Assembly (NCBI RefSeq): GCF_933775445.1
Contig: NW_026089444.1
Coordinates: forward strand, 62,001-126,000
DNA: 64,000 nucleotides
Direction of reading: 5' to 3'
DNA from: Argentina anserina
Lineage: Eukaryota > Streptophyta > Magnoliopsida > Rosales > Rosaceae
Shown here: positions 13,381 to 27,035 of the stretch, piece by piece
Layout: each line of letters begins with the position of its first letter
Position numbering within the stretch: the stretch's first letter is position 1
Translations under genes and position numbers: made by a program
Notes under the pieces: model-generated
Told to the model about the DNA's origin: nothing
What the model saw: the letters and a program-made list of their open reading frames with translations, nothing else
The model's database searches: none

Positions 13381-14601
13381 CTCGCATGAGAAAGCCTTAC
13401 AGAAAGACACTGAAACGAGAAATGAAAAGATACACAATTGGAATAGTAAAGATACGCAAACGATGTAAAGATACACAATTGGAATAGTAAAGATACGCAA
13501 ACGATGTAAAGATACTCAGTTTGAAAGAAACACACTCCCACACTTGCAAAACTCTCAAATTCAATAGAAACTGGCATCAGAAAGCCTTATAGAAAGATAC
13601 TCAAACGAGAAATGAAAAGATACACAATTGGAATAGTAAAGATACGCAAACGATGTAAAGATACACAATTGGAATAGTAAAGATACGCAAACGATGTAAA
13701 GATACTCAGTTTGAAAGAAACACACTCCCACACTTGCAAAACTCTCAAATTCAATAGAAACTCGCATGAGAAAGCCTTACAAAAAGACACTGAAACGAGA
13801 AATGAAAAGATACACAATTGGAATAGTAAAGATACGCAAACGATGTAAAGATACACAATTGGAATAGTAAAGATACGAAAACGATGTAAAGATACACAAT
13901 TGGAATAGTAAAGATACGCAAACGATGTAAAGATACTCAGTTTGAAAGAAACACACTCCCACACTTGCAAAACTCTCAAATTCAATAGAAACTCGCATGA
14001 GAAAGCCTTACAGAAAGACACTGAAACGAGAAATGAAAAGATACACAATTGGAATAGTAAAGATACGCAAACGATGTAAAGATACACAATTGGAATAGTA
14101 AAGATACACAAACGATGTAAAGATACACAATTGGAATAGTAAAGATACGCAAACGATGTAAAGATACTCAGTTTGAAAGAAACACACTCCCACACTTGCA
14201 AAACTCTCAAATTCAATAGAAACTCGCATGAGAAAGCCTTACAGAAAGACACTGAAACGAGAAATGAAAAGATACACAATTGGAATAGTAAAGATACGCA
14301 ATCGATGTAAAGATACACAATTGGAATAGTAAAGATACGCAAACGATGTAAAGATACTCAGTTTGAAAGAAACACACTCCCACACTTGCAAAACTCTCAA
14401 ATACAATAGAAACTCGCATCAGAAGCCTTACAGAAAGATACTCAAACGAGAAATTAAAAGATACACAATTGGAATAGTAAAGATACGCAAACGATGTAAA
14501 GATACACAATTGGAATAGTAAAGATACGCAAACGATGTAAAGATACTCAGTTTGAAAGAAACACACTCCCACACTTGCAAAACTCTCAAATACAATAGAA
14601 A
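13381..14601. repeat. 1221-bp higher-order repeat, copy 1
   Basis: Six monomers, B190-B190-C231-C231-B190-B189, sum to 1221 bp. The heads alternate between CTCGCATGAG and CTGGCATCAG, and one C monomer has GATACACAAACG in place of GATACGCAAACG. Copy 2 follows immediately. A shorter relative of the B-type part lies at about 17490-18060 (offset 4286). Confidence 0.87.
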
Positions 14602-15822
14602 CTCGCATGAGAAAGCCTTACAAAAAGACACTGAAACGAGAAATGAAAAGATACACAATTGGAATAGTAAAGATACGCAAACGATGTAAAGATACACAAT
14701 TGGAATAGTAAAGATACGCAAACGATGTAAAGATACTCAGTTTGAAAGAAACACACTCCCACACTTGCAAAACTCTCAAATTCAATAGAAACTGGCATCA
14801 GAAAGCCTTATAGAAAGATACTCAAACGAGAAATGAAAAGATACACAATTGGAATAGTAAAGATACGCAAACGATGTAAAGATACACAATTGGAATAGTA
14901 AAGATACGCAAACGATGTAAAGATACTCAGTTTGAAAGAAACACACTCCCACACTTGCAAAACTCTCAAATTCAATAGAAACTCGCATGAGAAAGCCTTA
15001 CAAAAAGACACTGAAACGAGAAATGAAAAGATACACAATTGGAATAGTAAAGATACGCAAACGATGTAAAGATACACAATTGGAATAGTAAAGATACGAA
15101 AACGATGTAAAGATACACAATTGGAATAGTAAAGATACGCAAACGATGTAAAGATACTCAGTTTGAAAGAAACACACTCCCACACTTGCAAAACTCTCAA
15201 ATTCAATAGAAACTCGCATGAGAAAGCCTTACAGAAAGACACTGAAACGAGAAATGAAAAGATACACAATTGGAATAGTAAAGATACGCAAACGATGTAA
15301 AGATACACAATTGGAATAGTAAAGATACACAAACGATGTAAAGATACACAATTGGAATAGTAAAGATACGCAAACGATGTAAAGATACTCAGTTTGAAAG
15401 AAACACACTCCCACACTTGCAAAACTCTCAAATTCAATAGAAACTCGCATGAGAAAGCCTTACAGAAAGACACTGAAACGAGAAATGAAAAGATACACAA
15501 TTGGAATAGTAAAGATACGCAATCGATGTAAAGATACACAATTGGAATAGTAAAGATACGCAAACGATGTAAAGATACTCAGTTTGAAAGAAACACACTC
15601 CCACACTTGCAAAACTCTCAAATACAATAGAAACTCGCATCAGAAGCCTTACAGAAAGATACTCAAACGAGAAATTAAAAGATACACAATTGGAATAGTA
15701 AAGATACGCAAACGATGTAAAGATACACAATTGGAATAGTAAAGATACGCAAACGATGTAAAGATACTCAGTTTGAAAGAAACACACTCCCACACTTGCA
15801 AAACTCTCAAATACAATAGAAA
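14602..15822. repeat. 1221-bp higher-order repeat, copy 2
   Basis: A direct tandem copy of 13381-14601 in the same monomer order. The differences I noticed are few, for example TTACAAAAAGACAC at its start against TTACAGAAAGACAC in copy 1. The low divergence suggests a recent event. Its right part was later involved in the 10,495-bp-offset copy. Confidence 0.87.
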
Positions 15823-16540
15823 CTCGCATCAGAAGCCTTACAGAAAGATACTCAAACGAGAAATGAAAAGATACACAATTGGAATAGTAAAGATACGCAA
15901 ACGATGTAAAGATACTCAGTTTGAAAGAAACACACTCCCACACTTGCAAAACTCTCAAATACAATAGAAACCCGCATCAGAAGCCTTACAGAAAGATACT
16001 CAAACGAGAAATGAAAAGATACACAATTGGAATAGTGAAGATACGCAAACGATGTAAAGATACTCAGTTTGAAAGAAACACACTCCCACACTTGCAAAAC
16101 TCTCAAATTCAATAGAAACTCGCATCAGAAAGCCTTACAGAAAGATACTCAAACGAGAAATGAAAGGATACACAATTGGAATAGTAAAGATACTCAAACG
16201 AGAAATGAAAAGATACACAATTGGAATAGTAAAGATACGCAAACGATGTAAAGATACACAATTGGAATAGTAAAGATACGCAAACGATGTAAAGATACAT
16301 AATTGGAATAGTATAGATACGCAAACGATGTAAAGATACTCAGTTTGAAAGAAACACACTCCCACACTTGCAAAACTCTCAAATACAATAGAAACTCGCA
16401 TCAGAAGCCTTACAGAAAGATACTCAAACGAGAAATGAAAAGATACACAATTGGAATAGTAAAGATACGCAAACGATGTAAAGATACTCAGTTTGAAAGA
16501 AACACACTCCCACACTTGCAAAACTCTCAAATTCAATAGA
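15225..16540. repeat. Long-range duplicate, offset 10,495 bp (proximal copy)
   Basis: Matches 25720-27035 at a constant offset. Shared rare variants are CGCAATCGATG, GAAATTAAAAG, ATAGTGAAGATAC, GAAAGGATACAC and ATAGTATAGATAC. It includes the 276-bp monomer at 16115-16390. Similarity stops at about 16540, where the heads differ (CTCGGATCAG here, CTGGCATCAG in the distal copy). Confidence 0.87.
16115..16390. repeat. 276-bp expanded monomer, second type
   Basis: The extra 45 bp here repeats GATACTCAAACGAG plus AAATGAAA, with the first copy reading GAAAGGATAC. The duplicated piece is thus the true 23-bp module, unlike the hybrid in 3767-4042. The expansions arose independently. A copy is at 26610-26885. 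Confidence 0.85.
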
Positions 16541-18381
16541 AACTCGGATCAGAAAGCCTTACAGAAAGATACTCAAACGTGAAATGAAAAGATACACAAT
16601 TGGAATAGTAAAGATACGCAAACGATGTAAAGATACTCAGTTTGAAAGAAACACACTCCCACACTTGCAAAACTCTCAAATTCAATAGAAACTCGCATCA
16701 GAAAGCCTTACAGAAAGATACTCACACGAGAAATGAAAAGATACACAATTGGAATAGTAAAGATACGCAAACGATGTAAAGATACACAATTGGAATAGTA
16801 AAGATACGCAAACGATGTAAAGATACTCAGTTTGAAAGAAACACACTCCCACACTTGCAAAACTCTCAAATACAATAGAAACTCGCATCAGAAGCCTTAC
16901 AGAAAGATACTCAAACGAGAAATGAAAAGATACACAATTGGAATAGTAAAGATACGCAAACGATGTAAAGATACTCAGTTTGAAAGAAACACACTCCCAC
17001 ACTTGCAAAACTCTCAAATTCAATAGAAACTCGGATCAGAAAGCCTTACAGAAAGATACTCAAACGTGAAATGAAAAGATACACAATTGGAATAGTAAAG
17101 ATACGCAAACGATGTAAAGATACTCAGTTTGAAAGAAACACACTCTCACACTTGCAAAACTCTCAAATTCAATAGAAACTCGCATCAGAAAGCCTTACAG
17201 AAAGATACTCAAACGAGAAATGAAAAGATACAAAATTGGAATAGTAAAGATACGCAAACGATGTAAAGATACTCAGTTTGAAAGAAACAGACTCCCACAC
17301 TTGCAAAACTCTCAAATTCAATAGAAACTCGCATCAGAAAGCCTTACAGAAAGAAACTCAAACGAGAAATGAAAAGATACACAATTGGAATAGTAAAGAT
17401 ACGCAAACGTTGTAAAGATACTCAGTTTGAAAGAAACACACTCCCACACTTGCAAAACTCTCAAATTCAATAGAAACTGGCATCAGAAAGCCTTATAGAA
17501 AGATACTCAAACGAGAAATGAAAAGATACACAATTGGAATAGTAAAGATACGCAAACGATGTAAAGATACACAATTGGAATAGTAAAGATACGCAAACGA
17601 TGTAAAGATACTCAGTTTGAAAGAAACACACTCCCACACTTGCAAAACTCTCAAATACAATAGAAACTCGCATGAGAAAGCCTTACAAAAAGACACTGAA
17701 ACGAGAAATGAAAAGATACACAATTGGAATAGTAAAGATACGCAAACGATGTAAAGATACACAATTGGAATAGTAAAGATACGCAAACGATGTAAAGATA
17801 CTCAGTTTGAAAGAAACACACTCCCACACTTGCAAAACTCTCAAATTCAATAGAAACTGGCATCAGAAAGCCTTATAGAAAGATACTCAAACGAGAAATG
17901 AAAAGATACACAATTGGAATAGTAAAGATACGCAAACGATGTAAAGATACACAATTGGAATAGTAAAGATACGCAAACGATGTAAAGATACTCAGTTTGA
18001 AAGAAACACACTCCCACACTTGCAAAACTCTCAAATTCAATAGAAACTCGCATGAGAAAGCCTTACAAAAAGACACTGAAACGAGAAATGAAAAGATACA
18101 CAATTGGAATAGTAAAGATACGCAAACGATGTAAAGATACACAATTGGAATAGTAAAGATACGCAAACGATGTAAAGATACTCAGTTTGAAAGAAACACA
18201 CTCCCACACTTACAAAACTCTCAAATACAATAGAAACCCGCATCAGAAGCCTTACAGAAAGATACTCAAACGACAAAATGAAAAGATACACAATTGGAAT
18301 AGTAAAGATACGCAAACGATGTAAAGATACTCAGTTTGAAAGAAACACACTCCCACACTTGCAAAACTCTCAAATACAATA

Positions 18382-18652
18382 GAAACTCGCATCAGAAGCC
18401 TTACAGAAAGATACTTAAACGAGAAATGAAAAGATACACAATTGGAATAGTAAAGATACGCAAACGATGAAAAGATACACAATTGGAATAGTAAAGATAC
18501 GCAAACGATGTAAAGATACACAATTGGAATAGTAAAGATACGAAAACGATGTAAAGATACACAATTGGAATAGTAAAGATACGCAAACGATGTAAAGATA
18601 CTCAGTTTGAAAGAAACACACTCCCACACTTGCAAAACTCTCAAATACAATA
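18382..18652. repeat. Four-unit (type D, 271-bp) monomer
   Basis: Contains four consecutive 41-bp units. The first has GATGAAAAG in place of GATGTAAAG and the third has GATACGAAAACG. Length fits 148 + 3 x 41. Other four-unit monomers (272 bp) lie at 19099-19370 and 21364-21635. Four is the highest unit count I found. Confidence 0.85.
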
Positions 18653-19098
18653 GAAACTCGCATCAGAAGCCTTACAGAAAGATACTCAAACGAGAAATGA
18701 AAAGATACACAATTCGAATAGTAAAGATACGCAAACGATGTAAAGATAGTCAGTTTGAAAGAAACACACTCCCACACTTGCAAAACTCTCAAATTCAATA
18801 GAAACTCGCATCAGAAAGCCTTACAGAAAGATACTCAAACGTGAAATGAAAAGATACACAATTGGAATAGTAAAGATACGCAAACGATGTAAAGATACTC
18901 AGTTTGAAAGAAACACACTCCCACACTTGCAAAACTCTCAAATTCAACAGAAACTCGGATCAGATAGCCGTTCGGAAAGATACTCAAACGAGAAATGAAA
19001 AGATACACAATTGGAATAGTAAAGATACGCAAACGATGTAAAGATACTCAGTTTGAAAGAAACACACTCCCACACTTGCAAAACTCTCAAATTCAATA

Positions 19099-21363
19099 GA
19101 AACTCGCATCAGAAAGCCTTACAGAAAGACACTGAAACCAGAAATGAAAAAATACACAATTGGAATAGTAAAGATACGCAAACAATGTAAAGATACACAA
19201 TTGGAATAGTAAAGATACGAAAACGATGTAAAGATACACAATTGGAATAGTAAAGATACGAAAACGATGTAAAGATACACAATTGGAATAGTAAAGATAC
19301 GCAAACGATGTAAAGATACTCAGTTTGAAAGAAACACACTCCCACACTTGCAAAACTCTCAAATACAATAGAAACCCGCATCAGAAGCCTTACAGAAAGA
19401 TACTCAAACGAGAAATGAAAAGATACACAATTGGAATAGTAAAGATACGCAAACGATGTAAAGATACTCAGTTTGAAAGAAACACACTCCCACACTTGCA
19501 AAACTCTCAAATACAATATAAACTCGCATCAGAAGCCTTACAGAAACATACTTAAACGAGAAATGAAAAGATACACAATTGGAATAGTAAAGACACGCAA
19601 ACGATGTAAAGATACACAATTGGAATAGTAAAGATACGCAAACGATGTAAAGATACTCAGTTTGAAAGAAACACACTCCCACACTTACAAAACTCTCAAA
19701 TACAATAGAAATTCGCATCAGAAGCCTTACAGAAAGATACTCAAACGAGAAATGAAAAGATACACAATTGGAATAGTAAAGATACGCAAACGATGTAAAG
19801 ATACACAATTGGAATAGTAAAGATACGCAAACGATGTAAAGATACTCAGTTTGAAAGAAACACACTCCCACACTTGCAAAACTCTCAAATTCAATATCAG
19901 AAAGCCTTACAGAAAGATACTCAAACGAGAAATGAAAAGATACAAAATTGGAATAGTAAAGATACGCAAACGATGTAAAGATACTCAGTTTGAAAGAAAC
20001 ACACTCCCACACTTGCAAAACTCTCAAATTCAATAGAAACTCGCATCAGAAAGCCTTACAGAAAGATACTCAAACGAGAAATGAAAAGATACACAATTGG
20101 AATAGTAAAGATACGCAAACGATGTAAAGATACACAATTGGAATAGTAAAGATACGCAAACGATGTAAAGATATTCAGTTTGAAAGAAACACACTCCCAC
20201 ACTTGCAAAACTCTCAAATTCAATAGAAACTCGCATCAGAAATCCTTACAGAAAGACACTAAAACGAGAAATGAAAAGATACACAATTGGAATAGTAAAG
20301 ATACGCAAACGATGTAAAGATACACAATTGGAATAGTAAAGATACGAAAACGATGTAAAGATACACAATTGGAATAGTAAAGATACGCAAACGATGTAAA
20401 GATTCTCAGTTTGAAAGAAACACACTCCCACACTTGCAAAACTCTCAAATTCAATAGAAACTCGCATCAGAAAGCCTTACAGAAAGATACTCAAACGAGA
20501 AATGAAAAGATACAAAATTGGAATAGTAAAGATACGCAAACGATGTAAAGATACTCAGTTTGAAAGAAACACACTCCCACACTTGCAAAACTCTCAAATT
20601 CAATAGAAACTCGCATCAGAAAGCCTTACAGAAAGATACTCAAACGAGAAATGAAAAGATACACAATTGGAATATTAAAGATAAGCAAACGATGTAAAGA
20701 GACACAATTGGAATAGTAAAGATACGCAAACGATGTAAAGTTATTCAGTTTGAAAGAAACACACTCCCACACTTGCAAAACTCTCAAATTCAATAGAAAC
20801 TCGCATCAGAAATCCTTACAGAAAGACACTGAAACGAGAAATGAAAAGATACACAATTGGAATAGTAAAGATACGCAAACGATGTAAAGATACACAATTG
20901 GAATAGTAAAGATACGAAAACGATATAAAGATACACAATTGGAATAGTAAAGATACGCAAACGATGTAAAGATACTCAGTTTGAAAGAAACACACTCCCA
21001 CACTTGCAAAACTCTCAAATACAATAGAAACCCGCATCAGAAGCCTTACAGAAAGATACTCAAACGAGAAATGAAAAGATACACAATTGGAATAGTAAAG
21101 ATACGCAAACGATGTAAAGATACTCAGTTTGAAAGAAACACACTCCCACACTTGCAAAACTCTCAAATACAATAGAAACTCGCATCAGAAGCCTTACAGA
21201 AAGATACTTAAACGAGAAATGAAAAGATACACAATTGGAATAGTAAAGATACGCAAACGATGTAAATATACACAATTGGAATAGTAAAGATACGCAAACG
21301 ATGTAAAGATACTCAGTTTGAAAGAAACACACTCCCACACTTGCAAAACTCTCAAATTCAATA
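19099..21363. repeat. 2265-bp tandem duplication, copy 1
   Basis: Begins with a four-unit monomer (GAAACCAGAAATG, AAAAAATACAC) and runs through the 10-bp-deletion monomer, the ATATTCAG monomers and the GATATAAAG C-type monomer. The next copy starts immediately at 21364. Most of this block is also the distal partner of the 9463-bp-offset duplication. Confidence 0.86.
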
Positions 21364-23630
21364 GAAACTCGCATCAGAAAGCCTTACAGAAAGACACTGA
21401 AACCAGAAATGAAAAAATACACAATTGGAATAGTAAAGATACGCAAACAATGTAAAGATACACAATTGGAATAGTAAAGATACGAAAACGATGTAAAGAT
21501 ACACAATTGGAATAGTAAAGATACGAAAACGATGTAAAGATACACAATTGGAATAGTAAAGATACGCAAACGATGTAAAGATACTCAGTTTGAAAGAAAC
21601 ACACTCCCACACTTGCAAAACTCTCAAATACAATAGAAACCCGCATCAGAAGCCTTACAGAAAGATACTCAAACGAGAAATGAAAAGATACACAATTGGA
21701 ATAGTAAAGATACGCAAACGATGTAAAGATACTCAGTTTGAAAGAAACACACTCCCACACTTGCAAAACTCTCAAATACAATAGAAACTCGCATCAGAAG
21801 CCTTACAGAAAGATACTTAAACGAGAAATGAAAAGATACACAATTGGAATAGTAAAGACACGCAAACGATGTAAAGATACACAATTGGAATAGTAAAGAT
21901 ACGCAAACGATGTAAAGATACTCAGTTTGAAAGAAACACACTCCCACACTTACAAAACTCTCAAATACAATAGAAATTCGCATCAGAAGCCTTACAGAAA
22001 GATACTCAAACGAGAAATGAAAAGATACACAATTGGAATAGTAAAGATACGCAAACGATGTAAAGATACACAATTGGAATAGTAAAGATACGCAAACGAT
22101 GTAAAGATACTCAGTTTGAAAGAAACACACTCCCACACTTGCAAAACTCTCAAATTCAATATCAGAAAGCCTTACAGAAAGATACTCAAACGAGAAATGA
22201 AAAGATACAAAATTGGAATAGTAAAGATACGCAAACGATTGTAAAGATACTCAGTTTGAAAGAAACACACTCCCACACTTGCAAAAACTCTCAAATTCAA
22301 TAGAAACTCGCATCAGAAAGCCTTACAGAAAGATACTCAAACGAGAAATGAAAAGATACACAATTGGAATAGTAAAGATACGCAAACGATGTAAAGATAC
22401 ACAATTGGAATAGTAAAGATACGCAAACGATGTAAAGATATTCAGTTTGAAAGAAACACACTCCCACACTTGCAAAACTCTCAAATTCAATAGAAACTCG
22501 CATCAGAAATCCTTACAGAAAGACACTGAAACGAGAAATGAAAAGATACACAATTGGAATAGTAAAGATACGCAAACGATGTAAAGATACACAATTGGAA
22601 TAGTAAAGATACGAAAACGATGTAAAGATACACAATTGGAATAGTAAAGATACGCAAACGATGTAAAGATTCTCAGTTTGAAAGAAACACACTCCCACAC
22701 TTGCAAAACTCTCAAATTCAATAGAAACTCGCATCAGAAAGCCTTACAGAAAGATACTCAAACGAGAAATGAAAAGATACACAATTGGAATAGTAAAGAT
22801 ACGCAAACGATGTAAAGATACTCAGTTTGAAAGAAACACACTCCCACACTTGCAAAACTCTCAAATTCAATAGAAACTCGCATCAGAAAGCCTTACAGAA
22901 AGATACTCAAACGAGAAATGAAAAGATACACAATTGGAATATTAAAGATAAGCAAACGATGTAAAGAGACACAATTGGAATAGTAAAGATACGCAAACGA
23001 TGTAAAGATATTCAGTTTGAAAGAAACACACTCCCACACTTGCAAAACTCTCAAATTCAATAGAAACTCGCATCAGAAATCCTTACAGAAAGACACTGAA
23101 ACGAGAAATGAAAAGATACACAATTGGAATAGTAAAGATACGCAAACGATGTAAAGATACACAATTGGAATAGTAAAGATACGAAAACGATATAAAGATA
23201 CACAATTGGAATAGTAAAGATACGCAAACGATGTAAAGATACTCAGTTTGAAAGAAACACACTCCCACACTTGCAAAACTCTCAAATACAATAGAAACCC
23301 GCATCAGAAGCCTTACAGAAAGATACTCAAACGAGAAATGAAAAGATACACAATTGGAATAGTAAAGATACGCAAACGATGTAAAGATACTCAGTTTGAA
23401 AGAAACACACTCCCACACTTGCAAAACTCTCAAATACAATAGAAACTCGCATCAGAAGCCTTACAGAAAGATACTTAAACGAGAAATGAAAAGATACACA
23501 ATTGGAATAGTAAAGATACGCAAACGATGTAAATATACACAATTGGAATAGTAAAGATACGCAAACGATGTAAAGATACTCAGTTTGAAAGAAACACACT
23601 CCCACACTTACAAAACTCTCAAATACAATA
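21364..23630. repeat. 2265-bp tandem duplication, copy 2
   Basis: Same order of variant monomers as 19099-21363. The offset rises from 2265 to 2267 because of two single-base insertions (CGATTGTAAAG near 22240 and GCAAAAACTC near 22283). Those insertions also break the + strand reading frame that is open in most monomers. Sporadic errors or late mutation could explain them. Confidence 0.84.
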
Positions 23631-24585
23631 GAAACTCGCATCAGAAGCCTTACAGAAAGATACTCAAACGAGAAATGAAAAGATACACAATTGGAATAGT
23701 AAAGATACGCAAACGATGTAAAGATACACAATTGGAATAGTAAAGATACGCAAACGATGTAAAGATACTCAGTTTGAAAGAAACACACTCCCACACTTGC
23801 AAAACTCTCAAATTCAATAGAAACTCGCATCAGAAAGCCTTACAGAAAGATACTCAAACGAGAAATGAAAACATACAAAATTGGAATAGTAAAGATACGC
23901 AAACGATGTAAAGATACTCAGTTTGAAAGAAACACACTCCCACACTTGCAAAACTCTCAAATTCAATAGAAACTCGCATCAGAAAGCCTTACAGAAAGAT
24001 ACTCAAACGAGAAATGAAAAGATACACAATAGGAATAGTAAAGATACGCAAACGATGTAAAGATACACAATTGGAATAGTAAAGATACGCAAACGATGTA
24101 AAGATATTCAGTTTGAAAGAAATACACTCCCACACTTGCAAAACTCTCAAATTCAATAGAAACTCGCATCAGAAATCCTTACAGAAAGACAATGAAACGA
24201 GAAATGAAAAGATACACAATTGGAATAGTAAAGATACGCAAACGATGTAAAGATACACAATTGGAATAGTAAAGAAATGAAAACGATGTAAAGATACACA
24301 ATTGGAATAGTAAAGATACGCAAACGATGTAAAGATACTCAGTTTGAAAGAAACACACTCCCACACTTGCAAAACTCTCAAATACAATAGAAACTCGCAT
24401 CAGAAGCCTTACAGAAAGATACTTAAACGAGAAATGAAAAGATACACAATTGGAATAGTAAAGATACGCAAACGATGTAAATATACACAATTGGAATAGT
24501 AAAGATACGCAAACGATGTAAAGATACTCAGTTTGAAAGAAACACACTCCCACACTTGCAAAACTCTCAAATTCAATAGAAACTC

Positions 24586-24601
24586 GCATCAGAAAGACAC
24601 T
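24586..24601. repeat. 12-bp deletion between CAGAAAG repeats
   Basis: The usual CAGAAAGCCTTACAGAAAG is collapsed to a single CAGAAAG followed by ACACTGAAACGAG. This is a simple deletion between two short direct repeats inside the monomer head, and it is the only one of its kind I noticed. Confidence 0.8.
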
Positions 24602-25719
24602 GAAACGAGAAATGAAAAGATACACAATTGGAATAGTAAAGATACGCAAACGATGTAAAGATACACAATTGGAATAGTAAAGATACGAAAACGATATAAA
24701 GATACACAATTGGAATAGTAAAGATACGCAAACGATGTAAAGATACTCAGTTTGAAAGAAACACACTCCCACACTTGCAAAACTCTCAAATACAATACAA
24801 ACCCGCATCAGAAGCCTTACAGAAAGATACTCAAACGAGAAATGAAAAGATACACAATTGGAATAGTAAAGATACGCAAACGATGTAAAGATACTCAGTT
24901 TGAAAGAAACACACTCCCACACTTGCAAAACTCTCAAATACAATAGAAACTCGCATCAGAAGCCTTACAGAAAGATACTCAAACGAGAAATGAAAAGATA
25001 CACAATTGGAATAGTAAAGATACGCAAACGATGTAAAGATACACAATTGGAATAGTAAAGATACGCAAACGATGTAAAGATACTCAGTTTGAAAGAAACA
25101 CACTCCCACACTTGCAAAACTCTCAAATTCAATAGAAACTCGCATCAGAAAGCCTTACAGAAAGATACTCAAACGAGAAATGAAAAGATACAAAATTGGA
25201 ATAGTAAAGATACGCAAACGATGTAAAGATACTCAGTTTGAAAGAAACACACTCCCACACTTGCAAAACTCTCAAATTCAATAGAAACTCGCATCAGAAA
25301 GCCTTACAGAAAGATACTTAAACGAGAAATAAAAAGATACACAATTGGAATAGTAAAGATACGCAAACGATGTAAAGATACACAATTGGAATAGTAAAGA
25401 TACGCAAACGATGTAAAGATACTCAATTTGAAAGAAACACACTCCCACACTTGCAAAACTCTCAAATTCAATAGAAACTCGCATCAGAAAGCCTTACAGA
25501 AAGACACTGAAACGAGAAATGAAAAGATACACAATTGGAATAGTAAGATACGCAAACGATGTAAAGATACACAATTGGAATAGTAAAGATACGAAAACGA
25601 TGTAAAGATACACAATTGGAATAGTAAAGATACGCAAACGATGTAAAGATACTCAGTTTGAAAGAAACACACTCCCACACTTGCAAAACTCTCAAATTCA
25701 ATAGAAACTCGCATGAGAA

Positions 25720-27035
25720 AGCCTTACAGAAAGACACTGAAACGAGAAATGAAAAGATACACAATTGGAATAGTAAAGATACGCAAACGATGTAAAGATA
25801 CACAATTGGAATAGTAAAGATACACAAACGATGTAAAGATACACAATTGGAATAGTAAAGATACGCAAACGATGTAAAGATACTCAGTTTGAAAGAAACA
25901 CACTCCCACACTTGCAAAACTCTCAAATTCAATAGAAACTCGCATGAGAAAGCCTTACAGAAAGACACTGAAACGAGAAATGAAAAGATACACAATTGGA
26001 ATAGTAAAGATACGCAATCGATGTAAAGATACACAATTGGAATAGTAAAGATACGCAAACGATGTAAAGATACTCAGTTTGAAAGAAACACACTCCCACA
26101 CTTGCAAAACTCTCAAATACAATAGAAACTCGCATCAGAAGCCTTACAGAAAGATACTCAAACGAGAAATTAAAAGATACACAATTGGAATAGTAAAGAT
26201 ACGCAAACGATGTAAAGATACACAATTGGAATAGTAAAGATACGCAAACGATGTAAAGATACTCAGTTTGAAAGAAACACACTCCCACACTTGCAAAACT
26301 CTCAAATACAATAGAAACTCGCATCAGAAGCCTTACAGAAAGATACTCAAACGAGAAATGAAAAGATACACAATTGGAATAGTAAAGATACGCAAACGAT
26401 GTAAAGATACTCAGTTTGAAAGAAACACACTCCCACACTTGCAAAACTCTCAAATACAATAGAAACCCGCATCAGAAGCCTTACAGAAAGATACTCAAAC
26501 GAGAAATGAAAAGATACACAATTGGAATAGTGAAGATACGCAAACGATGTAAAGATACTCAGTTTGAAAGAAACACACTCCCACACTTGCAAAACTCTCA
26601 AATTCAATAGAAACTCGCATCAGAAAGCCTTACAGAAAGATACTCAAACGAGAAATGAAAGGATACACAATTGGAATAGTAAAGATACTCAAACGAGAAA
26701 TGAAAAGATACACAATTGGAATAGTAAAGATACGCAAACGATGTAAAGATACACAATTGGAATAGTAAAGATACGCAAACGATGTAAAGATACATAATTG
26801 GAATAGTATAGATACGCAAACGATGTAAAGATACTCAGTTTGAAAGAAACACACTCCCACACTTGCAAAACTCTCAAATACAATAGAAACTCGCATCAGA
26901 AGCCTTACAGAAAGATACTCAAACGAGAAATGAAAAGATACACAATTGGAATAGTAAAGATACGCAAACGATGTAAAGATACTCAGTTTGAAAGAAACAC
27001 ACTCCCACACTTGCAAAACTCTCAAATTCAATAGA
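25720..27035. repeat. Long-range duplicate, offset 10,495 bp (distal copy)
   Basis: Partner of 15225-16540, with the same rare variants and the same 276-bp monomer (26610-26885). Immediately upstream, near 25545, one A is missing (ATAGTAAGATACG) relative to the proximal segment. That shifts the offset by one and marks the left limit of the exact match. Confidence 0.86.

Noticed and set aside
22236..22290. Two single-base insertions (CGATTGTAAAG, GCAAAAACTC) as functional frameshifts
   Set aside because: There is no gene to shift. They are more simply late mutations or homopolymer-type sequencing errors.
13587..24943. Minus-strand open frames up to about 250 codons encoding repeated hydrophobic, Phe/Ser/Tyr-rich, membrane-like peptides
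   Set aside because: They are simply the T-rich strand of the satellite read through several monomers. The same stretch is open in more than one frame, lengths depend on unit number, and indels shift frames freely. There is no start context, unique sequence or codon bias independent of the repeat.
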